Counted from the stretch's first letter, positions 1-10,068 are shown. The stretch: DNA of 64,000 nt from Microbacterium rhizomatis (GCF_008710745.1 NZ_VYSA01000001.1:1-64000); one strand, 5' to 3'. The notes: a model not told the origin generated them from the sequence alone. Numbers and translations are program-made.

Positions 1-225
1 CCACCGCAACCCCACCCCCGACGACCGCACATCGAACGCGAACGACCCCACCCGCTCATCGATCAAACCCTCCACACCATCACCCAAACCAAACCCACCC
101 ACCACCGGCGACACCGAAGCCCCATCACCCTCAGCCGCACTCGCCGACACCACACCCGACCCCAGCACCAAGCACGTCGCCAGCACCACGCCGACGCCTA
201 CATCGAAAGGGTCGAATCTGAACAC
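1..225 (-). CDS. secreted RHS/YD-repeat-like protein, N-terminal part
   Basis: Only the first 75 codons are inside the window; the gene runs off the left edge. An in-frame TGA at 241-243 forces the start downstream of it, and GTG at 225 is the first start codon. The product opens with a hydrophobic stretch ending in VSASAAEG, a plausible signal peptide, followed by a segment containing DGVEGLIDERVGSFAF. That wording resembles the stretch before the first repeats of secreted actinobacterial RHS proteins. The RHS assignment is an inference from this short segment; any secreted wall protein remains possible. Confidence 0.5.
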   Translation of the reverse strand, partial: MFRFDPFDVGVGVVLATCLVLGSGVVSASAAEGDGASVSPVVGGFGLGDGVEGLIDERVGSFAFDVRSSGVGLRW

Positions 226-267
226 GAAGACATCACAATCTCAGCACAGGGAAGGTTCTAATACGCC

Positions 268-296
268 AGTATATCGAATGTGATCGTCTCTTCGAA
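268..296 (-). promoter_or_regulatory. predicted promoter of the RHS-like gene
   Basis: On the minus strand TTCGAA (291-296) and TATACT (268-273) are separated by 17 bases. The -10 hexamer is close to consensus and the -35 is weak. It lies about 43 bases upstream of the GTG start. Confidence 0.45.
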
Positions 297-323
297 AAGG
301 GCCGGGATGCGGCATCCCGGCCC
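295..323 (-). terminator. strong GC hairpin with T run on the minus strand
   Basis: Arms 299-310 and 312-323 are perfect inverted repeats of GGGCCGGGATGC. On the minus strand the stem is followed by TTTT (298-295), which fits an intrinsic terminator that would insulate the downstream promoter. On the plus strand the tail is CTTCG, less typical. Confidence 0.5.
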
Positions 324-467
324 CTTCGTCGTGCTGGAGGACTGGCTTGCAGCCGGTCATCCGGAGACGGAGATGAGAAGAGTCTCATCGCTTCGACCGG
401 TGTTTTGCGTGTCTGCTCTGCAAACATGGATACACCCCCTGGGGGCCTATGAGTCGGAGGGATCGAG

Positions 468-1079
468 ATGGGCGCACGTATGCGGCTGGCCGTCGGTGGC
501 GTAGCCACCGTGGCGGCGAGCATCGCTGTCGTGTGCGCCGTCGCCGTGACCAATTCCGCCGCTTTGGCCGACAGCGCCGGGACCAGGGTCGCCCTCGCTC
601 GCATCGACGTTCCAGCCCCCGCCCCATCTGCGATGCCCAGCCCGGCGGCAACGACTGCCGCCCCCGCGACCCCCGATCCCTCGACCACCGCCCCCTCGGC
701 TGAGACCGTGCCGGCGCCCGCTCCAGAAGACGTCGCTCCCTCGGCGTCCTCGGGTTCCGGCACGGTCTCCACCGACGCATCGGTGCCGGCCGCTCCGACC
801 GTCGTCGAGACCCCGGAGCAGGATTTCCTCGCCGGCGCGGCCGCATCGGGCGGGTGGGATCGCCTCGTCCAGTGGGCGCGTACCCGAGGGTGGTCGGACG
901 CCGACATCGCTCGGTGGGTGGCGCGCAATCATGATCAGATGACAGAGTTCGAGGCCCGCTGGCGCGCCTCGCAGACCCCCGCACCCGGTGCGGGTTCCCC
1001 ATCCGATTCCGGCTCATCGTGGTCGCGTGACGGATCGAAGAAGGATCAATCGCCCTCCTCCCCGGATAGGCGCGGTTGA
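468..1079 (+). CDS. secreted Ala/Pro/Thr-rich protein of unknown function
   Basis: This 203-residue product has a basic N-terminus and a hydrophobic segment (about 6-34) fitting a signal peptide or membrane anchor. A long low-complexity Ala/Pro/Ser/Thr stretch (about 47-115) probably spans the cell wall. The folded part is short (about 118-172) and rich in Trp, with WDRLVQWARTRGW; the tail is hydrophilic. A GGAGGG ribosome-binding site precedes the ATG. No family is recognised. It converges on the two-component system. Confidence 0.75.
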   Translation: MGARMRLAVGGVATVAASIAVVCAVAVTNSAALADSAGTRVALARIDVPAPAPSAMPSPAATTAAPATPDPSTTAPSAETVPAPAPEDVAPSASSGSGTVSTDASVPAAPTVVETPEQDFLAGAAASGGWDRLVQWARTRGWSDADIARWVARNHDQMTEFEARWRASQTPAPGAGSPSDSGSSWSRDGSKKDQSPSSPDRRG

Positions 1080-1113
1080 CGAGGCCGGAGTTCCCCCAGC
1101 TCCGCGCCCCGCA

Positions 1114-1148
1114 GCCCCCGGTGTCCCCCAGCACCGGGGGCTTCTTCG
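1114..1148 (+). terminator. intrinsic terminator after the secreted protein gene
   Basis: Arms 1114-1123 (GCCCCCGGTG) and 1132-1141 (CACCGGGGGC) form a ten-pair stem, followed by TTCTTCG. Confidence 0.75.
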
Positions 1149-1190
1149 TGCGTCGACGCGAGTGGTGCTCACTGACTTGCGCTCGCGCGG

Positions 1191-1847
1191 TCAGTCCCAG
1201 CGGTATCCGACACCGCGGATCGCCGTGATGTGCTCGACGCCCAACTTGCCGCGCAGGTAGCGGACATACACGTCGACGACGTTGGATCCGGGATCGAAGT
1301 CCAGGCCCCATACGCTGCTCAGCAGCTCCTCGCGGCTGAGGATGCGACCCGGGTTGGAGAGGAACTGCTCGGCGAGCGCGAATTCCCGTGAGGACAGCTC
1401 GACCTCACGGCCGTTCACGGTCGCACGCCGGCTTCGCACGTCGAGCGCGACGTCGCCCTGCGTGATGACGATCGCGGTGTTCGCGCTCGTCTCGCGCAGC
1501 CGCGAGCGCACCCGTGCCAGCAGCTCCTCGAACGTGAAAGGCTTCGGCACGTAGTCGTTCGCCCCGGCGTCCAGACCCTCCACGGTGTCGCGGGTGCTGG
1601 AGCGCGCAGTGAGCATGATGACCGGGATCGAAGATCCCCGCGCGCGCAGCAATCGAAGAACCTCGAAGCCGTCCATGGTGGGCAGACCGATGTCGAGCAG
1701 AACAAGATCGGCGCTGCCGTCGAGGGCGGCCTCCAGCGCCTCGGCACCGTCCTCCACGATGGTCGTGGAATAGCCGGAGGCCCGAAGGCCCCTGCTGATG
1801 AAGGCGGCGATGTTCGGCTCGTCCTCCGCGATGAGTATCAGCGTCAT
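1191..1847 (-). CDS. OmpR/PhoB-type response regulator
   Basis: The 218-residue protein has a receiver domain (1-115) with acidic pocket E8/D9, phospho-acceptor D52 in LLDIGLP, T80 and K102, followed by a winged-helix DNA-binding domain (about 128-218) ending in TAIRGVGYRWD. Its ATG overlaps the kinase stop codon (ATGA, 1844-1847), so the two are translationally coupled. It should bind DNA when phosphorylated by the adjacent kinase. The signal and target genes cannot be read from the sequence; the converging secreted-protein gene is only a neighbour. Confidence 0.93.
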   Translation of the reverse strand: MTLILIAEDEPNIAAFISRGLRASGYSTTIVEDGAEALEAALDGSADLVLLDIGLPTMDGFEVLRLLRARGSSIPVIMLTARSSTRDTVEGLDAGANDYVPKPFTFEELLARVRSRLRETSANTAIVITQGDVALDVRSRRATVNGREVELSSREFALAEQFLSNPGRILSREELLSSVWGLDFDPGSNVVDVYVRYLRGKLGVEHITAIRGVGYRWD

Positions 1848-3364
1848 TCGGCGGCCTCCCGCTGGAGTACGACGTCACCGGCGCGCACGGGTGCGGGAAG
1901 CGCCGTTGTCGTGCCGATGGGCACGTGGATCGTGAAGGTGGCACCGCCACCCTCTGTGTCGGTGACGGTGCATCGCCCGCCGTGCGCCTTGGTGATCGCA
2001 TCGACGATCGCGAGCCCCAGTCCCGAACCGCCGATGGAGCGCTTGCCGTGCGCGCGATCGAAGCGTCGGAAGATCCGGTGACGGGCTGCGGGTGGGATGC
2101 CGGGGCCGTGGTCTCGGACCCAGAGTTGCGCCTCACCCGCGACGATCGTGCTGCCGATCTCGATCGGCGAGTCAGCGGGCGTGTATTTCGCGGCATTGTC
2201 CGCCAGCTGGAGCCATGCCTGGAGAAGTCGGTCCTGATCACCGCTGATGCGGGCCGAGCCGACCTGCTGCACGCTCCAGTCGTGACCGGGAATCACGGAC
2301 ACGAGTTCGCTCACGCGATCGGTGAGGGCTTCGACCTCGACGTCGGACATCGAGAACTGGTCGTCTTCGGCCGCGGCGAGCAGATCGATGTCGTCGACCA
2401 GGCGGGTCATTCGATCAAGTTCCGCCATCCCGATCTCTCGTGTGGCTCGCACGTCCGCCGGGTCCCCGGGATTCATCAGCTCCAGATGCCCTCGGACGAT
2501 CGTGATCGGAGTCTTGAGCTCGTGTCGCACGTCATCCAGGAGCTGGCGCTGCGTGTCGACGGAGCCTTCGAGCCTGTCGAGCATGGAGTTCACCGTGCGG
2601 GTCAGGTCGGTGATGTCGTCATTTCCCTGGGCGGGGAGCCGCGCACCCAGTTCGTTGAGGGTGATCGAGTCTGCGGTATCGCGCAGCTGCCGAAGAGGGG
2701 AGAGCAGGCGTCCCGCGACGAACCAGCCCACCACTCCGATGGCGGCCAGAACGATTCCGGCCGCGATTCCATAGGTGATGATCGAGAGCGTCACCGGCGC
2801 GAGCTCGGCGTCCAGCTGCACCGCCCGCAGATAGACGCCCTGGTGATCGTCGCCCGCCATCGACACCGGGACGGCGATGTACCGCAGCGACCCCTGGTCG
2901 GTGACGGCAGTGCCGCGCACCGCGCCGCCCGCTGCAGTCGTTTCTGCGACGACCCGGTCGATCAGCGCCTGATCCTGCGAGATGTCGAACCCCGAGAGGG
3001 TGGCCGGGCGGTAGCGCGCCTGACCGTCGAGGATGCCGACCGATGCTTCGTTACGGCCGGGCACGAGGCGTGCGACGGCGACTCGGAGGTATTCCACCAC
3101 CGTGGTGTAGTGATCGATGTCGAGGTTCTCGGTCGCCGTGGGCGCACCGTCTGAGGGGGGCGCGGTGCTGTCGGTGTTGGTACCGGCGACAGTTTGAAGG
3201 CTCGCGATCTGCGAGGTCAGACGGTCATCGATCTCAGCCAGCACTCTCTCCCGCTGCACGAGGAAGGTCACGCTGCCCACGATCGCCAGCCCGACGCACG
3301 CCACGGCGAGGATTGCCCCCAGAATCCGTACGCGCGCCGAGACAGTCCTGGGCGTGCGAGTCAC
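1844..3364 (-). CDS. membrane sensor histidine kinase
   Basis: The 506-residue kinase has TM1 at about 12-36, an extracytoplasmic sensor region of about 150 residues, TM2 at about 192-216, a HAMP linker, and the dimerisation box LLDDVRHELKTP with phospho-acceptor H281. The ATPase domain shows the N box (N390), DHGPGIP and GSGLGLAIV. GTG at 3364 was chosen because a CATAAT -10 box lies six bases upstream, a leaderless arrangement. It is the first gene of the kinase-regulator operon. No specific signal can be assigned. Confidence 0.92.
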   Translation of the reverse strand: MTRTPRTVSARVRILGAILAVACVGLAIVGSVTFLVQRERVLAEIDDRLTSQIASLQTVAGTNTDSTAPPSDGAPTATENLDIDHYTTVVEYLRVAVARLVPGRNEASVGILDGQARYRPATLSGFDISQDQALIDRVVAETTAAGGAVRGTAVTDQGSLRYIAVPVSMAGDDHQGVYLRAVQLDAELAPVTLSIITYGIAAGIVLAAIGVVGWFVAGRLLSPLRQLRDTADSITLNELGARLPAQGNDDITDLTRTVNSMLDRLEGSVDTQRQLLDDVRHELKTPITIVRGHLELMNPGDPADVRATREIGMAELDRMTRLVDDIDLLAAAEDDQFSMSDVEVEALTDRVSELVSVIPGHDWSVQQVGSARISGDQDRLLQAWLQLADNAAKYTPADSPIEIGSTIVAGEAQLWVRDHGPGIPPAARHRIFRRFDRAHGKRSIGGSGLGLAIVDAITKAHGGRCTVTDTEGGGATFTIHVPIGTTTALPAPVRAGDVVLQREAAE

Positions 3365-3370
3365 CCCATG

Positions 3371-3376
3371 ATTATG
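3371..3376 (-). promoter_or_regulatory. -10 box of the kinase-regulator operon
   Basis: CATAAT on the minus strand matches TATAAT at five of six positions and ends six bases before the GTG start, so transcription should begin at or next to the start codon. Confidence 0.5.
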
Positions 3377-3404
3377 GCCCCGGCAAGCCGAGAGAGCGCC
3401 TTGT

Positions 3405-4799
3405 TTATCCCGGGTGGGTCATCGAAAGGAGGTCGAGCTTCTCATCCAGCTGCTCGCTCGTGAGTTCGCCCCGCTCCACGTATCCGAGATCTATGACCGC
3501 TTCACGGACAGTGATTCCCTTCGCGACCGCATGCTTGGCGATCTTCGCCGCGGCCTCGTAGCCGATGAGCTTGTTGAGCGGCGTGACGATCGACGGCGAC
3601 ATCCCGGCGAACGCGGCGGCCCGGTCCAGGTTCGCTTCGAGCCCGTCGATCGTCTTGTCGGCGAGGATTCGCATCGAGTTCGAGAGGAGCCGGATGGATT
3701 CGAGGAGCGCGGTGCCCATCACGGGAATCGCGACGTTCAGCTCAAAGATCCCCGATGCGCCGGCCCACGCAACGGTGGCGTCGTTGCCGATCACCCGGGC
3801 GCACACCATGAGGGTGGCTTCGGGCACGACCGGGTTGACCTTGCCCGGCATGATCGAGGACCCGGGCTGCAGATCCGGGATGTGCAGCTCACCGAGTCCG
3901 GTGTTCGGGCCCGAGCCCATCCACCGCAGGTCGTTGTTGATCTTGGTGAGTGAGACCGCGATGGTGCGCAGCGCGCCGGATGCCTCGACCAGTCCGTCGC
4001 GATTCGCCTGAGCCTCGAAGTGGTCCTTGGCCTCGGTGATGGGCAGTTCTGTCTCGGCCACGAGCAGTGCGATGACCTTCTGCGGGAAGCCGAGCGGTGT
4101 GTTGATGCCCGTGCCGACAGCTGTTCCGCCCAGGGGTACCTCGGCGACGCGGGGGAGCACGGCCTGTACGCGATCGATCCCGAGGCGCATCTGGCGGGCA
4201 TAGCCGCCGAACTCCTGGCCGAGGGTGACCGGCGTGGCGTCCATGAGGTGGGTGCGGCCGGCCTTGACGGCGTGCTTCCACAACTCCGCCTTCGCCTCGA
4301 GGGACACGGCGAGGTGGTCGAGCGCGGGGATGAGATCGTCGATGAGCGCCTGGGTCACCGCGACGTGCACAGATGTCGGGAAGACGTCGTTGGAGGACTG
4401 TGAAGCGTTGACGTGATCGTTCGGGTGAACGGGTGAGCCGAGTTTGCGCGAGGCGAGCGAGGCGAGCACCTCGTTGATGTTCATGTTCGACGACGTGCCG
4501 CTGCCGGTCTGGTAGACGTCGATGGGGAACTGGTCGAAGTAACCGCCGGCGACGACTTCGTCGGCCGCGAAGGCGATCGCGTCGGCGACGTCGCCGTCGA
4601 GCACGCCGAGGTCTTTGTTGGCCAGCGCCGCAGCCTTCTTGATGCGGGCGAGCGCCACGATCTGCGCCGGGTCGATGCTGTCACCCGAAATCGGGAAGTT
4701 CTCTACCGCGCGCTGTGTCTGTGCGGCGTAGAGCGCATCCTTGGGCACCCGCACCTCGCCCATGGTGTCGTGCTCGATGCGGTACTCGATGTCGCTCAC
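3405..4799 (-). CDS. fumC: class II fumarate hydratase
   Basis: Reversibly hydrates fumarate to malate in the TCA cycle; class II enzymes are iron-free homotetramers. The 464-residue length is normal. Visible signatures are SSNDVFPTS (135-143), [10 protein letters not shown] around catalytic-site H184, and the [11 protein letters not shown] superfamily signature (313-323). GTG at 4799 is chosen because the product then begins [14 protein letters not shown] as in the family and overlaps the carbonic anhydrase stop codon (GTGA). An upstream in-frame extension overlaps that gene and is not coding. Confidence 0.96.
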   Translation of the reverse strand: MSDIEYRIEHDTMGEVRVPKDALYAAQTQRAVENFPISGDSIDPAQIVALARIKKAAALANKDLGVLDGDVADAIAFAADEVVAGGYFDQFPIDVYQTGSGTSSNMNINEVLASLASRKLGSPVHPNDHVNASQSSNDVFPTSVHVAVTQALIDDLIPALDHLAVSLEAKAELWKHAVKAGRTHLMDATPVTLGQEFGGYARQMRLGIDRVQAVLPRVAEVPLGGTAVGTGINTPLGFPQKVIALLVAETELPITEAKDHFEAQANRDGLVEASGALRTIAVSLTKINNDLRWMGSGPNTGLGELHIPDLQPGSSIMPGKVNPVVPEATLMVCARVIGNDATVAWAGASGIFELNVAIPVMGTALLESIRLLSNSMRILADKTIDGLEANLDRAAAFAGMSPSIVTPLNKLIGYEAAAKIAKHAVAKGITVREAVIDLGYVERGELTSEQLDEKLDLLSMTHPG

Positions 4800-5476
4800 G
4801 TGTTCGTTCCTCCGGTTCCGGCGCCCGCGTCGTTCGCGTCGCCAACGATGATGTCGGGCACGGCCGTGCCCTCGCCGAGTCGGTAGTTCGCCCCCACGAT
4901 CGCCAGGCGGCCCTCGGCGATCGCGTCGCTGATGAGCTCCGACGAGTGCAGCAGCTCGGCGACGGTGTCGCGCAGGTGCTCGCGGCCCACCCGTTCGCCG
5001 TCGATATCGCCGGTCGGCACACCATCGACGGCGGTCTCGCGGATGACGCGGCGCACGGCAGGTACGATCGGCGCGATCTGGCGCCAGATGTGCGGAGGGA
5101 GGCTGGGAGCGTCGACGCGGGTACTGTCGATCGCGGCGTTGACCGCGCCGCACTCGTCGTGGCCGAGGACGACGATCAGCGGCACTTCCAGCACGGCGAC
5201 GGCGTACTCCAGGCTGCCGACGACGGAGTCCGAGATCACCTGGCCCGCGTTCCGCACCACGAAGAGGTCGCCGAGTCCCATGTCGAAGATGATCTCGGCC
5301 GACAGGCGCGAGTCGGAACAGCCGAACAGCGCGGCGCGCGGCTTCTGAGCCGCAGCGATGGAATGCCGTCTCTCGATGTCCTGACGCGGATGCTCGGGCG
5401 TGCCGTCGACGAAGCGGACGTTTCCGCTCTGCATGTCGGCCCACGCGGTTCCGGGGGTAGGGCGGTCGAGGCTCAT
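4796..5476 (-). CDS. beta-class carbonic anhydrase
   Basis: Interconverts CO2 and bicarbonate. The 226-residue protein has the zinc site C53-x-D55-x-R57 (CSDSR) and H106-x2-C109 (GHDEC). The ATG at 5476 overlaps the DUF4245 stop codon (ATGA) and the 3' end overlaps the fumC start, so it is coupled on both sides. Supplying bicarbonate to anaplerotic carboxylation beside a TCA enzyme is a reasonable but unproven role. Confidence 0.95.
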   Translation of the reverse strand: MSLDRPTPGTAWADMQSGNVRFVDGTPEHPRQDIERRHSIAAAQKPRAALFGCSDSRLSAEIIFDMGLGDLFVVRNAGQVISDSVVGSLEYAVAVLEVPLIVVLGHDECGAVNAAIDSTRVDAPSLPPHIWRQIAPIVPAVRRVIRETAVDGVPTGDIDGERVGREHLRDTVAELLHSSELISDAIAEGRLAIVGANYRLGEGTAVPDIIVGDANDAGAGTGGTNT

Positions 5477-6129
5477 CCGTTGGCTCCACTCGTCTGTTCG
5501 CGCAGTGCTCGTACCTGGTCGGCAACGCCGGCCGCCGCCGTGCGCATCGCTGCGTCGTCGGTCGACCCATAGATGAGGATCGTGTCCGGCCCCGCAACAG
5601 TGCTCATGGCGGCAGACACATTGCCCGCTCGCGACGGATCCGAGATCCGGTAGGTGTCCCACACGATCCCGTCGATCGTGGTGTTTCCGTCGATCGAGGC
5701 GCCGCTGAGCACGCGCGTAGGCCATGCAGGGTCGGCATCGAATCCCTGCGCAACCCGCAGGAAGCCCTGGGCTGCGTCCGGAACGTACACGATCGTCCAG
5801 GCCGCGGTTGCATCGCCTTCGACGGCCGCCCGGTTGACGATCCATTCCGTCGGCACCTTCGGCGTGATCACGGTGCGCTGCAGGCCGGAGCCGACGCTCG
5901 TCGCCACGGCCGCCACATCGATCGGAGCCGCGGGAGCGGGGGTCCCGCGGGGAACGGCGAAGACGATGACGGCGACGACGGCCAGGGTGACCAGGAGGGC
6001 GGCGATCAGATTTCGCACCGTCTGACTCGACCGGTATACGCGCGAGGATTCGGCCTTGCGGGCGGCTGTCTCGTCCGGGGTTTCCGGGCGACCCAGCTCG
6101 GCGACGATGCGCGGTCCCGACGCCATCAT
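5473..6129 (-). CDS. DUF4245 family membrane-anchored protein
   Basis: The 218-residue product has a cytoplasmic N-terminus, one transmembrane helix (about 40-62, [19 protein letters not shown]) and an extracytoplasmic domain. Order and sequence match the actinobacterial DUF4245 family, whose function is unknown. ATG at 6129 overlaps the xseB stop (ATGA). It forms a coupled chain with xseB, carbonic anhydrase and fumC. Confidence 0.85.
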   Translation of the reverse strand: MMASGPRIVAELGRPETPDETAARKAESSRVYRSSQTVRNLIAALLVTLAVVAVIVFAVPRGTPAPAAPIDVAAVATSVGSGLQRTVITPKVPTEWIVNRAAVEGDATAAWTIVYVPDAAQGFLRVAQGFDADPAWPTRVLSGASIDGNTTIDGIVWDTYRISDPSRAGNVSAAMSTVAGPDTILIYGSTDDAAMRTAAAGVADQVRALREQTSGANG

Positions 6130-6380
6130 GCCTCCCGGCGGGGAGAGACGGCGTCTTGTGCGGTCGTGGCGCCGCGCGCAGCATCCAACCGCCGTTTCGC
6201 GCCGAGCAGCCAGTCTTCGCATCGCGCGGCGAGCGCTTCGCCGCGCTCCCAGAGGGCGAGCGACTCTTCGAGCGTGGGAGCGCCCTGCTCGAGCTCTGCG
6301 ACGACGCGGACGAGCTCGTCGCGGGCCTGCTCGAACGACAGCTCCGAGACCTCGGTGCCGCGTACGTCAGACCCGCTCAT
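6126..6380 (-). CDS. xseB: exodeoxyribonuclease VII small subunit
   Basis: Small subunit of the nuclease that digests single-stranded DNA to oligonucleotides. The 84-residue product contains the family pattern [20 protein letters not shown] followed by [15 protein letters not shown] at 6380 is preferred over an in-frame ATG nine bases upstream because GGAGA sits five bases before it. A 435-bp secreted-protein gene separates it from xseA, which is usually adjacent. Confidence 0.93.
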   Translation of the reverse strand: MSGSDVRGTEVSELSFEQARDELVRVVAELEQGAPTLEESLALWERGEALAARCEDWLLGAKRRLDAARGATTAQDAVSPRREA

Positions 6381-6477
6381 GGTCTCCATTCTAGATCGGC
6401 CCTCGATCAGGTCGGTGTCGCGCCCGGTCTGAAGGCCCGGTCGCTCCGCCCCGGAATGTGCGCTTCGGTGCGATGAG

Positions 6478-6912
6478 TCAGCCGAGGGTGGCGTCCAGGT
6501 CCCTGACGGTGCAGTGGAGCGTCACCGTGACGGTCCTGGAGAAGGCCGACCAGTTGGCGACCGAGCCGACCACTCCGTCTACCCCGGGCTTGGAGAGGTC
6601 TGTGAAGTTCAGGGTCGTATATCCGAGGATCGCGGCGTCGACGTGATCGCCACCGGCGCTGATCTGCAACCCGAAAGGAATGCGCCACCCCGAGTTGGGG
6701 TGGTACTCGTGGGCTCTGCGCAGGGGGTGTGTATCGGGGCACTGCAGCTGGACCATGTGGTCAGGACTCCAGTTGAAGATGTCGCTACCGTCGAGAGTGA
6801 AGGTCTCCGTGACCGTCGTCTCCACGGCGGGATCCGGCACGCTGACGTCTGCGTGTGAAAGTGCTCCGGATGCGGCGGCGGTGGCGAGTGTGAGAGCAGC
6901 GATGATGATCAT
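6478..6912 (-). CDS. small secreted protein of unknown function
   Basis: The 144-residue product begins with a hydrophobic segment ([19 protein letters not shown]) that looks like a short signal peptide, although a basic n-region is missing. The rest is beta-rich with two cysteines (LQCPDTH and TLHCTV) that could form a disulfide. A TATATT hexamer ends six bases before the ATG, so it has its own leaderless promoter although it sits between xseA and xseB. No family is recognised. Confidence 0.65.
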   Translation of the reverse strand: MIIIAALTLATAAASGALSHADVSVPDPAVETTVTETFTLDGSDIFNWSPDHMVQLQCPDTHPLRRAHEYHPNSGWRIPFGLQISAGGDHVDAAILGYTTLNFTDLSKPGVDGVVGSVANWSAFSRTVTVTLHCTVRDLDATLG

Positions 6913-6918
6913 GGCTGC

Positions 6919-6924
6919 AATATA
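6919..6924 (-). promoter_or_regulatory. -10 box of the secreted-protein gene inside the xse locus
   Basis: TATATT on the minus strand ends six bases upstream of the ATG at 6912, in a local AT-rich patch unlike the surrounding GC-rich DNA. Confidence 0.5.
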
Positions 6925-6958
6925 TCAAAATGTCAGTACGCGCATGCGGATCAGCCGA

Positions 6959-8245
6959 CTATTCCGTCGCTGCCGATTCTGCGACCTCGCCCTCGGACCG
7001 CGCCGCGAGCGAGCCCCGGCCCACCGTCACGATGATCCGCTCGCCGGCGGGCGCCTGCGCCGCATCGCGGACGATCGCGCCCCCCGTCAGATGCGCGATC
7101 GCGTACCCCCGCGCGAGCGTGGAGGCGGGGGAGAGCGCGCGCAGCGTCGAACGCAGCTCGGAAGTCCGCCGCTCCTGCGCCTCGAGCCGGCGGTCCACGA
7201 GGTCTCGGCCGCGAACGAGCTGCAGCCACAGCTGCTGAGCGCGCGCGTCGATCATCGACTCCGGCGCCCGCAGGGCCGGACGGGAGCGCAGCTGTTCGAG
7301 CTGGACCATGTCGTGCGTGACGCGCTGGGTGAGCCGCGATGTCAGGCGGGAACGCAGCTGTCCGACCAGCGCGCGCTGCTCCGCGACGTCGGGCACGACG
7401 CGCTTGGCCGCATCCGACGGGGTCGAGGCGCGCAGGTCGGCGACGTCGTCGAGGAGCGGATGGTCGTTCTCGTGGCCGATCGCGCTGACCACGGGAGTGG
7501 ATGCTGCGGCCACCGCACGCAGCATCCGTTCGTCACTGAAGCCGAGCAGCGTCTGCGGATCGCCACCGCCGCGCGCGATGATGATGACATCGACCTGCGG
7601 ATCGGCGTCGAGGGCCTTGAGGGCGCCGATCGTGTCGGGGACGCAGCGGTCTCCCTGCACGGCGGCATACGCAGTGCGGAACCGTACCTGCGGCCAACGC
7701 AGCTCGGCGATACGGTGGACATCTTTCTCCGCATCCGACTTCTCGCCGGTGATCAGGCCGATCACGGCGGGGAGGAACGGCAGCGGCTTCTTCCGCGCGG
7801 CGTCGAACAGGCCCTCTGCGCGCAGCTGCGCACGCAGACGCTCGAGCTTCTCGAGCTGATCACCAAGTCCGACGTGCCGCATGGCCGAGACCGCGAACGT
7901 GAAGTCGCCGGATTTCACGAAGTAGTCGGCCTTCACGCACGCGATGACGTGGTCGCCGAGCTTGAGGTCGTCGGGGAGTCGCTGGAGCGTGCTCGACCAG
8001 ATCCGGAATGAGATCGTCGCGTCGGTGGCGGCATCCTTCATACGGCCGAAGACGTTGCTGCCGCGCTGGTTCCACGAGGTGATCTCACCCTCGACCCAGA
8101 CCGAGCCCCATTTCTCCACGAAGCCCCGGATCGTCTCGTTCAGACGTGAAACCGATGTCGGGGCCGCCTGACTCGAGTCTCGAGGATGCACGGAATCGGG
8201 CGGGGGCGCCTGGCCCGGGGCGACGGCCGGCTGGAAGGTCGTCAT
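6959..8245 (-). CDS. xseA: exodeoxyribonuclease VII large subunit
   Basis: Catalytic subunit of exonuclease VII. The 428-residue protein has the N-terminal OB fold (VWVEGEITSWNQRGSNVFG), the conserved core with GLITGEKSDAEKD and IIIARGGGDPQTL, and a C-terminal helical region with SPASTLARGYAI. ATG at 8245 follows a GAAAGG ribosome-binding site and gives family-like length; longer in-frame upstream sequence runs antisense to ispH and is not coding. It is divergent from ispH. Confidence 0.95.
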   Translation of the reverse strand: MTTFQPAVAPGQAPPPDSVHPRDSSQAAPTSVSRLNETIRGFVEKWGSVWVEGEITSWNQRGSNVFGRMKDAATDATISFRIWSSTLQRLPDDLKLGDHVIACVKADYFVKSGDFTFAVSAMRHVGLGDQLEKLERLRAQLRAEGLFDAARKKPLPFLPAVIGLITGEKSDAEKDVHRIAELRWPQVRFRTAYAAVQGDRCVPDTIGALKALDADPQVDVIIIARGGGDPQTLLGFSDERMLRAVAAASTPVVSAIGHENDHPLLDDVADLRASTPSDAAKRVVPDVAEQRALVGQLRSRLTSRLTQRVTHDMVQLEQLRSRPALRAPESMIDARAQQLWLQLVRGRDLVDRRLEAQERRTSELRSTLRALSPASTLARGYAIAHLTGGAIVRDAAQAPAGERIIVTVGRGSLAARSEGEVAESAATE

Positions 8246-8323
8246 CGAGGCCTTTCGTGTGCTGATCGGAGGGGCGAGAGGTGTCGGCCGGCGGGCGCTC
8301 AGCCCGCGCACCGGGAGGCCCCG

Positions 8324-8329
8324 TAGACT
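8324..8329 (+). promoter_or_regulatory. -10 box of ispH (leaderless)
   Basis: TAGACT ends six bases before the GTG start of ispH, placing the transcription start at the start codon. Confidence 0.6.
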
Positions 8330-8335
8330 CGACAC

Positions 8336-9397
8336 GTGAGCACTCCGGCTGTCCGAATGCCCGTCCCCCGCGTTCCGCGGCGGCGCGAGCGCCTCCAGGA
8401 TATCCCCGTCGACGGGCTCAAGAAGGTCCTGCTGGCCTCGCCCCGCGGATACTGCGCCGGCGTCGACCGCGCGGTGATCGCTGTCGAGAAGGCACTGGAG
8501 CGCTTCGGCGCGCCGGTGTACGTGCGAAAGCAGATCGTGCACAACATCCACGTCGTCGCCGAACTCGAGCAGAAGGGCGCGATCTTCGTCGAAGAGGTCG
8601 ATGAGGTCCCCGAGGGGGCACACGTCGTGTTCAGCGCCCACGGCGTCTCGCCCGCTGTCGTGCGCGCGGCATCCGATCGCGGACTGCAGGCGATCGATGC
8701 GACCTGTCCGCTGGTCACGAAGGTGCACCGCGAGGCGGTGCGATTCGCCCGCGACGATTTCGAGATCCTGCTGATCGGCCACGAGGGTCACGAGGAAGTC
8801 GAGGGCACCGCGGGTGAGGCGCCCGAGCACGTGACGATCGTCAACTCCCCGGAGCACGCCGACACGATCGAGGTGAAGGATCCTTCCAAGGTCGTCTGGC
8901 TGTCTCAGACCACGCTCTCGGTCGACGAGACGATGGAGACCGTCCGCCGGCTCCGGGTGCGGTTCCCCGAGCTGCACGATCCGCCGTCGGACGACATCTG
9001 CTACGCGACCCAGAACCGCCAGGTCGCGATCAAGAAGGTCGCCAAGGATGCCGACCTCGTGATCGTGGTCGGGTCCGCCAACTCGTCCAACAGCGTTCGT
9101 CTGGTCGAGGTCGCGCTCGAATACGGCGCGAAGGCCGCCTACCGCGTGGACTACGCCGACGAGATGCGCCAGGAGTGGCTCGACGGCGTCGAGACCGTGG
9201 GCGTCACCAGCGGCGCGTCGGTTCCGGAGGTGCTCGTGCAGGAGGTGCTGGCCGAACTCGCCGGTGCCGGTTACGGCTCGGTCGAGGAGGTCCGCACGGC
9301 CGAGGAGGATCTGCTCTTCTCGCTCCCCAAGGAGCTCAGGCAGGATTCTTCCGGGCGCCGCGACGACCGTGCGCTCGGTGGGCGGGGTCGCGGATGA
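8336..9397 (+). CDS. ispH: 4-hydroxy-3-methylbut-2-enyl diphosphate reductase
   Basis: Last enzyme of the non-mevalonate isoprenoid pathway, a [4Fe-4S] protein making IPP and DMAPP. The 353-residue protein carries the three cluster cysteines in [12 protein letters not shown] (C40), [10 protein letters not shown] and ICYATQNRQ, plus the SAHGVSP and GSANSSNS motifs. GTG at 8336 is set by the TAGACT -10 box just upstream. Its stop overlaps the next ATG, so the downstream membrane protein is coupled. Confidence 0.97.
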   Translation: MSTPAVRMPVPRVPRRRERLQDIPVDGLKKVLLASPRGYCAGVDRAVIAVEKALERFGAPVYVRKQIVHNIHVVAELEQKGAIFVEEVDEVPEGAHVVFSAHGVSPAVVRAASDRGLQAIDATCPLVTKVHREAVRFARDDFEILLIGHEGHEEVEGTAGEAPEHVTIVNSPEHADTIEVKDPSKVVWLSQTTLSVDETMETVRRLRVRFPELHDPPSDDICYATQNRQVAIKKVAKDADLVIVVGSANSSNSVRLVEVALEYGAKAAYRVDYADEMRQEWLDGVETVGVTSGASVPEVLVQEVLAELAGAGYGSVEEVRTAEEDLLFSLPKELRQDSSGRRDDRALGGRGRG

Positions 9398-10020
9398 GCG
9401 ACGACAATTCGCGTCCTGACGCTGCGCCATCCGGCTCTGCCCGCCCCCGCCCTGAGTACGGCGAGTATGCGACACCGGAAGAGCAGCGGGCGCGTATCCA
9501 GCAGCCCGATCTGACCTATGCACTCGAGACGGGGCAGGACCCGGAACGCGTCGAATTGCGACCGCATCCCACGGGTGACCCGCACGCCCCCGCGCCCGCG
9601 TGGGTGCCCCTTCCGCCGAACATCGACGCCGCTGCCGCTTCCCGCGCGGGCCGGCGACGCATCGATGTGATCGTCGCGATGGTGCTTCTCGGCTATGGGC
9701 TCGTGCAGGTGGTGCTCACCAGCATCCAGTCCGTGAATTTCTCCGCGTTCGCACAGCAGTTCATGACTCTCGCGGGCATCAGCGGCGACTTCACGAACCT
9801 CGATCAAGGGCGGACATGGGGGCTGATCGGCGCGATCGCCTTCTCCGTCGGCTGGATCCTCACCGCGCTCGTCGTCTTCGTGCGTGCCCGCCACGGCCGG
9901 ACCGTGTGGTGGGTTCCCGTCGTGGGCGCGGCCATCAGCTTCATCGTGCTGACCACGTGCCTCATGGTCCCTCTCCTGAACGATCCGGCGATCACGAGTT
10001 CACTGCTCAAGACCGGCTGA
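9394..10020 (+). CDS. membrane protein, probably DUF6264 type
   Basis: The 208-residue product begins with a hydrophilic region containing [14 protein letters not shown], then three predicted transmembrane helices (about 88-110, 142-165, 173-197). The pattern resembles short Microbacteriaceae membrane proteins annotated DUF6264, recalled from memory and not confirmed. ATG at 9394 overlaps the ispH stop (ATGA). Confidence 0.8.
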   Translation: MSDDNSRPDAAPSGSARPRPEYGEYATPEEQRARIQQPDLTYALETGQDPERVELRPHPTGDPHAPAPAWVPLPPNIDAAAASRAGRRRIDVIVAMVLLGYGLVQVVLTSIQSVNFSAFAQQFMTLAGISGDFTNLDQGRTWGLIGAIAFSVGWILTALVVFVRARHGRTVWWVPVVGAAISFIVLTTCLMVPLLNDPAITSSLLKTG

Positions 10021-10068
10021 ACCTGCGGCTGCTGATGAACCGTGCGGGTCGGCGCATCGTGTACTCCC

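Noticed and set aside
4796..6184. 462-residue frame extending carbonic anhydrase upstream
   Set aside because: The upstream part overlaps the DUF4245 gene in another frame and is Arg-rich; the coupled ATG at 5476 gives a normal family length.
8246..9523. N-terminal extension of xseA on the minus strand
   Set aside because: It runs antisense to ispH; the GAAAGG-ATG at 8245 gives the expected start.
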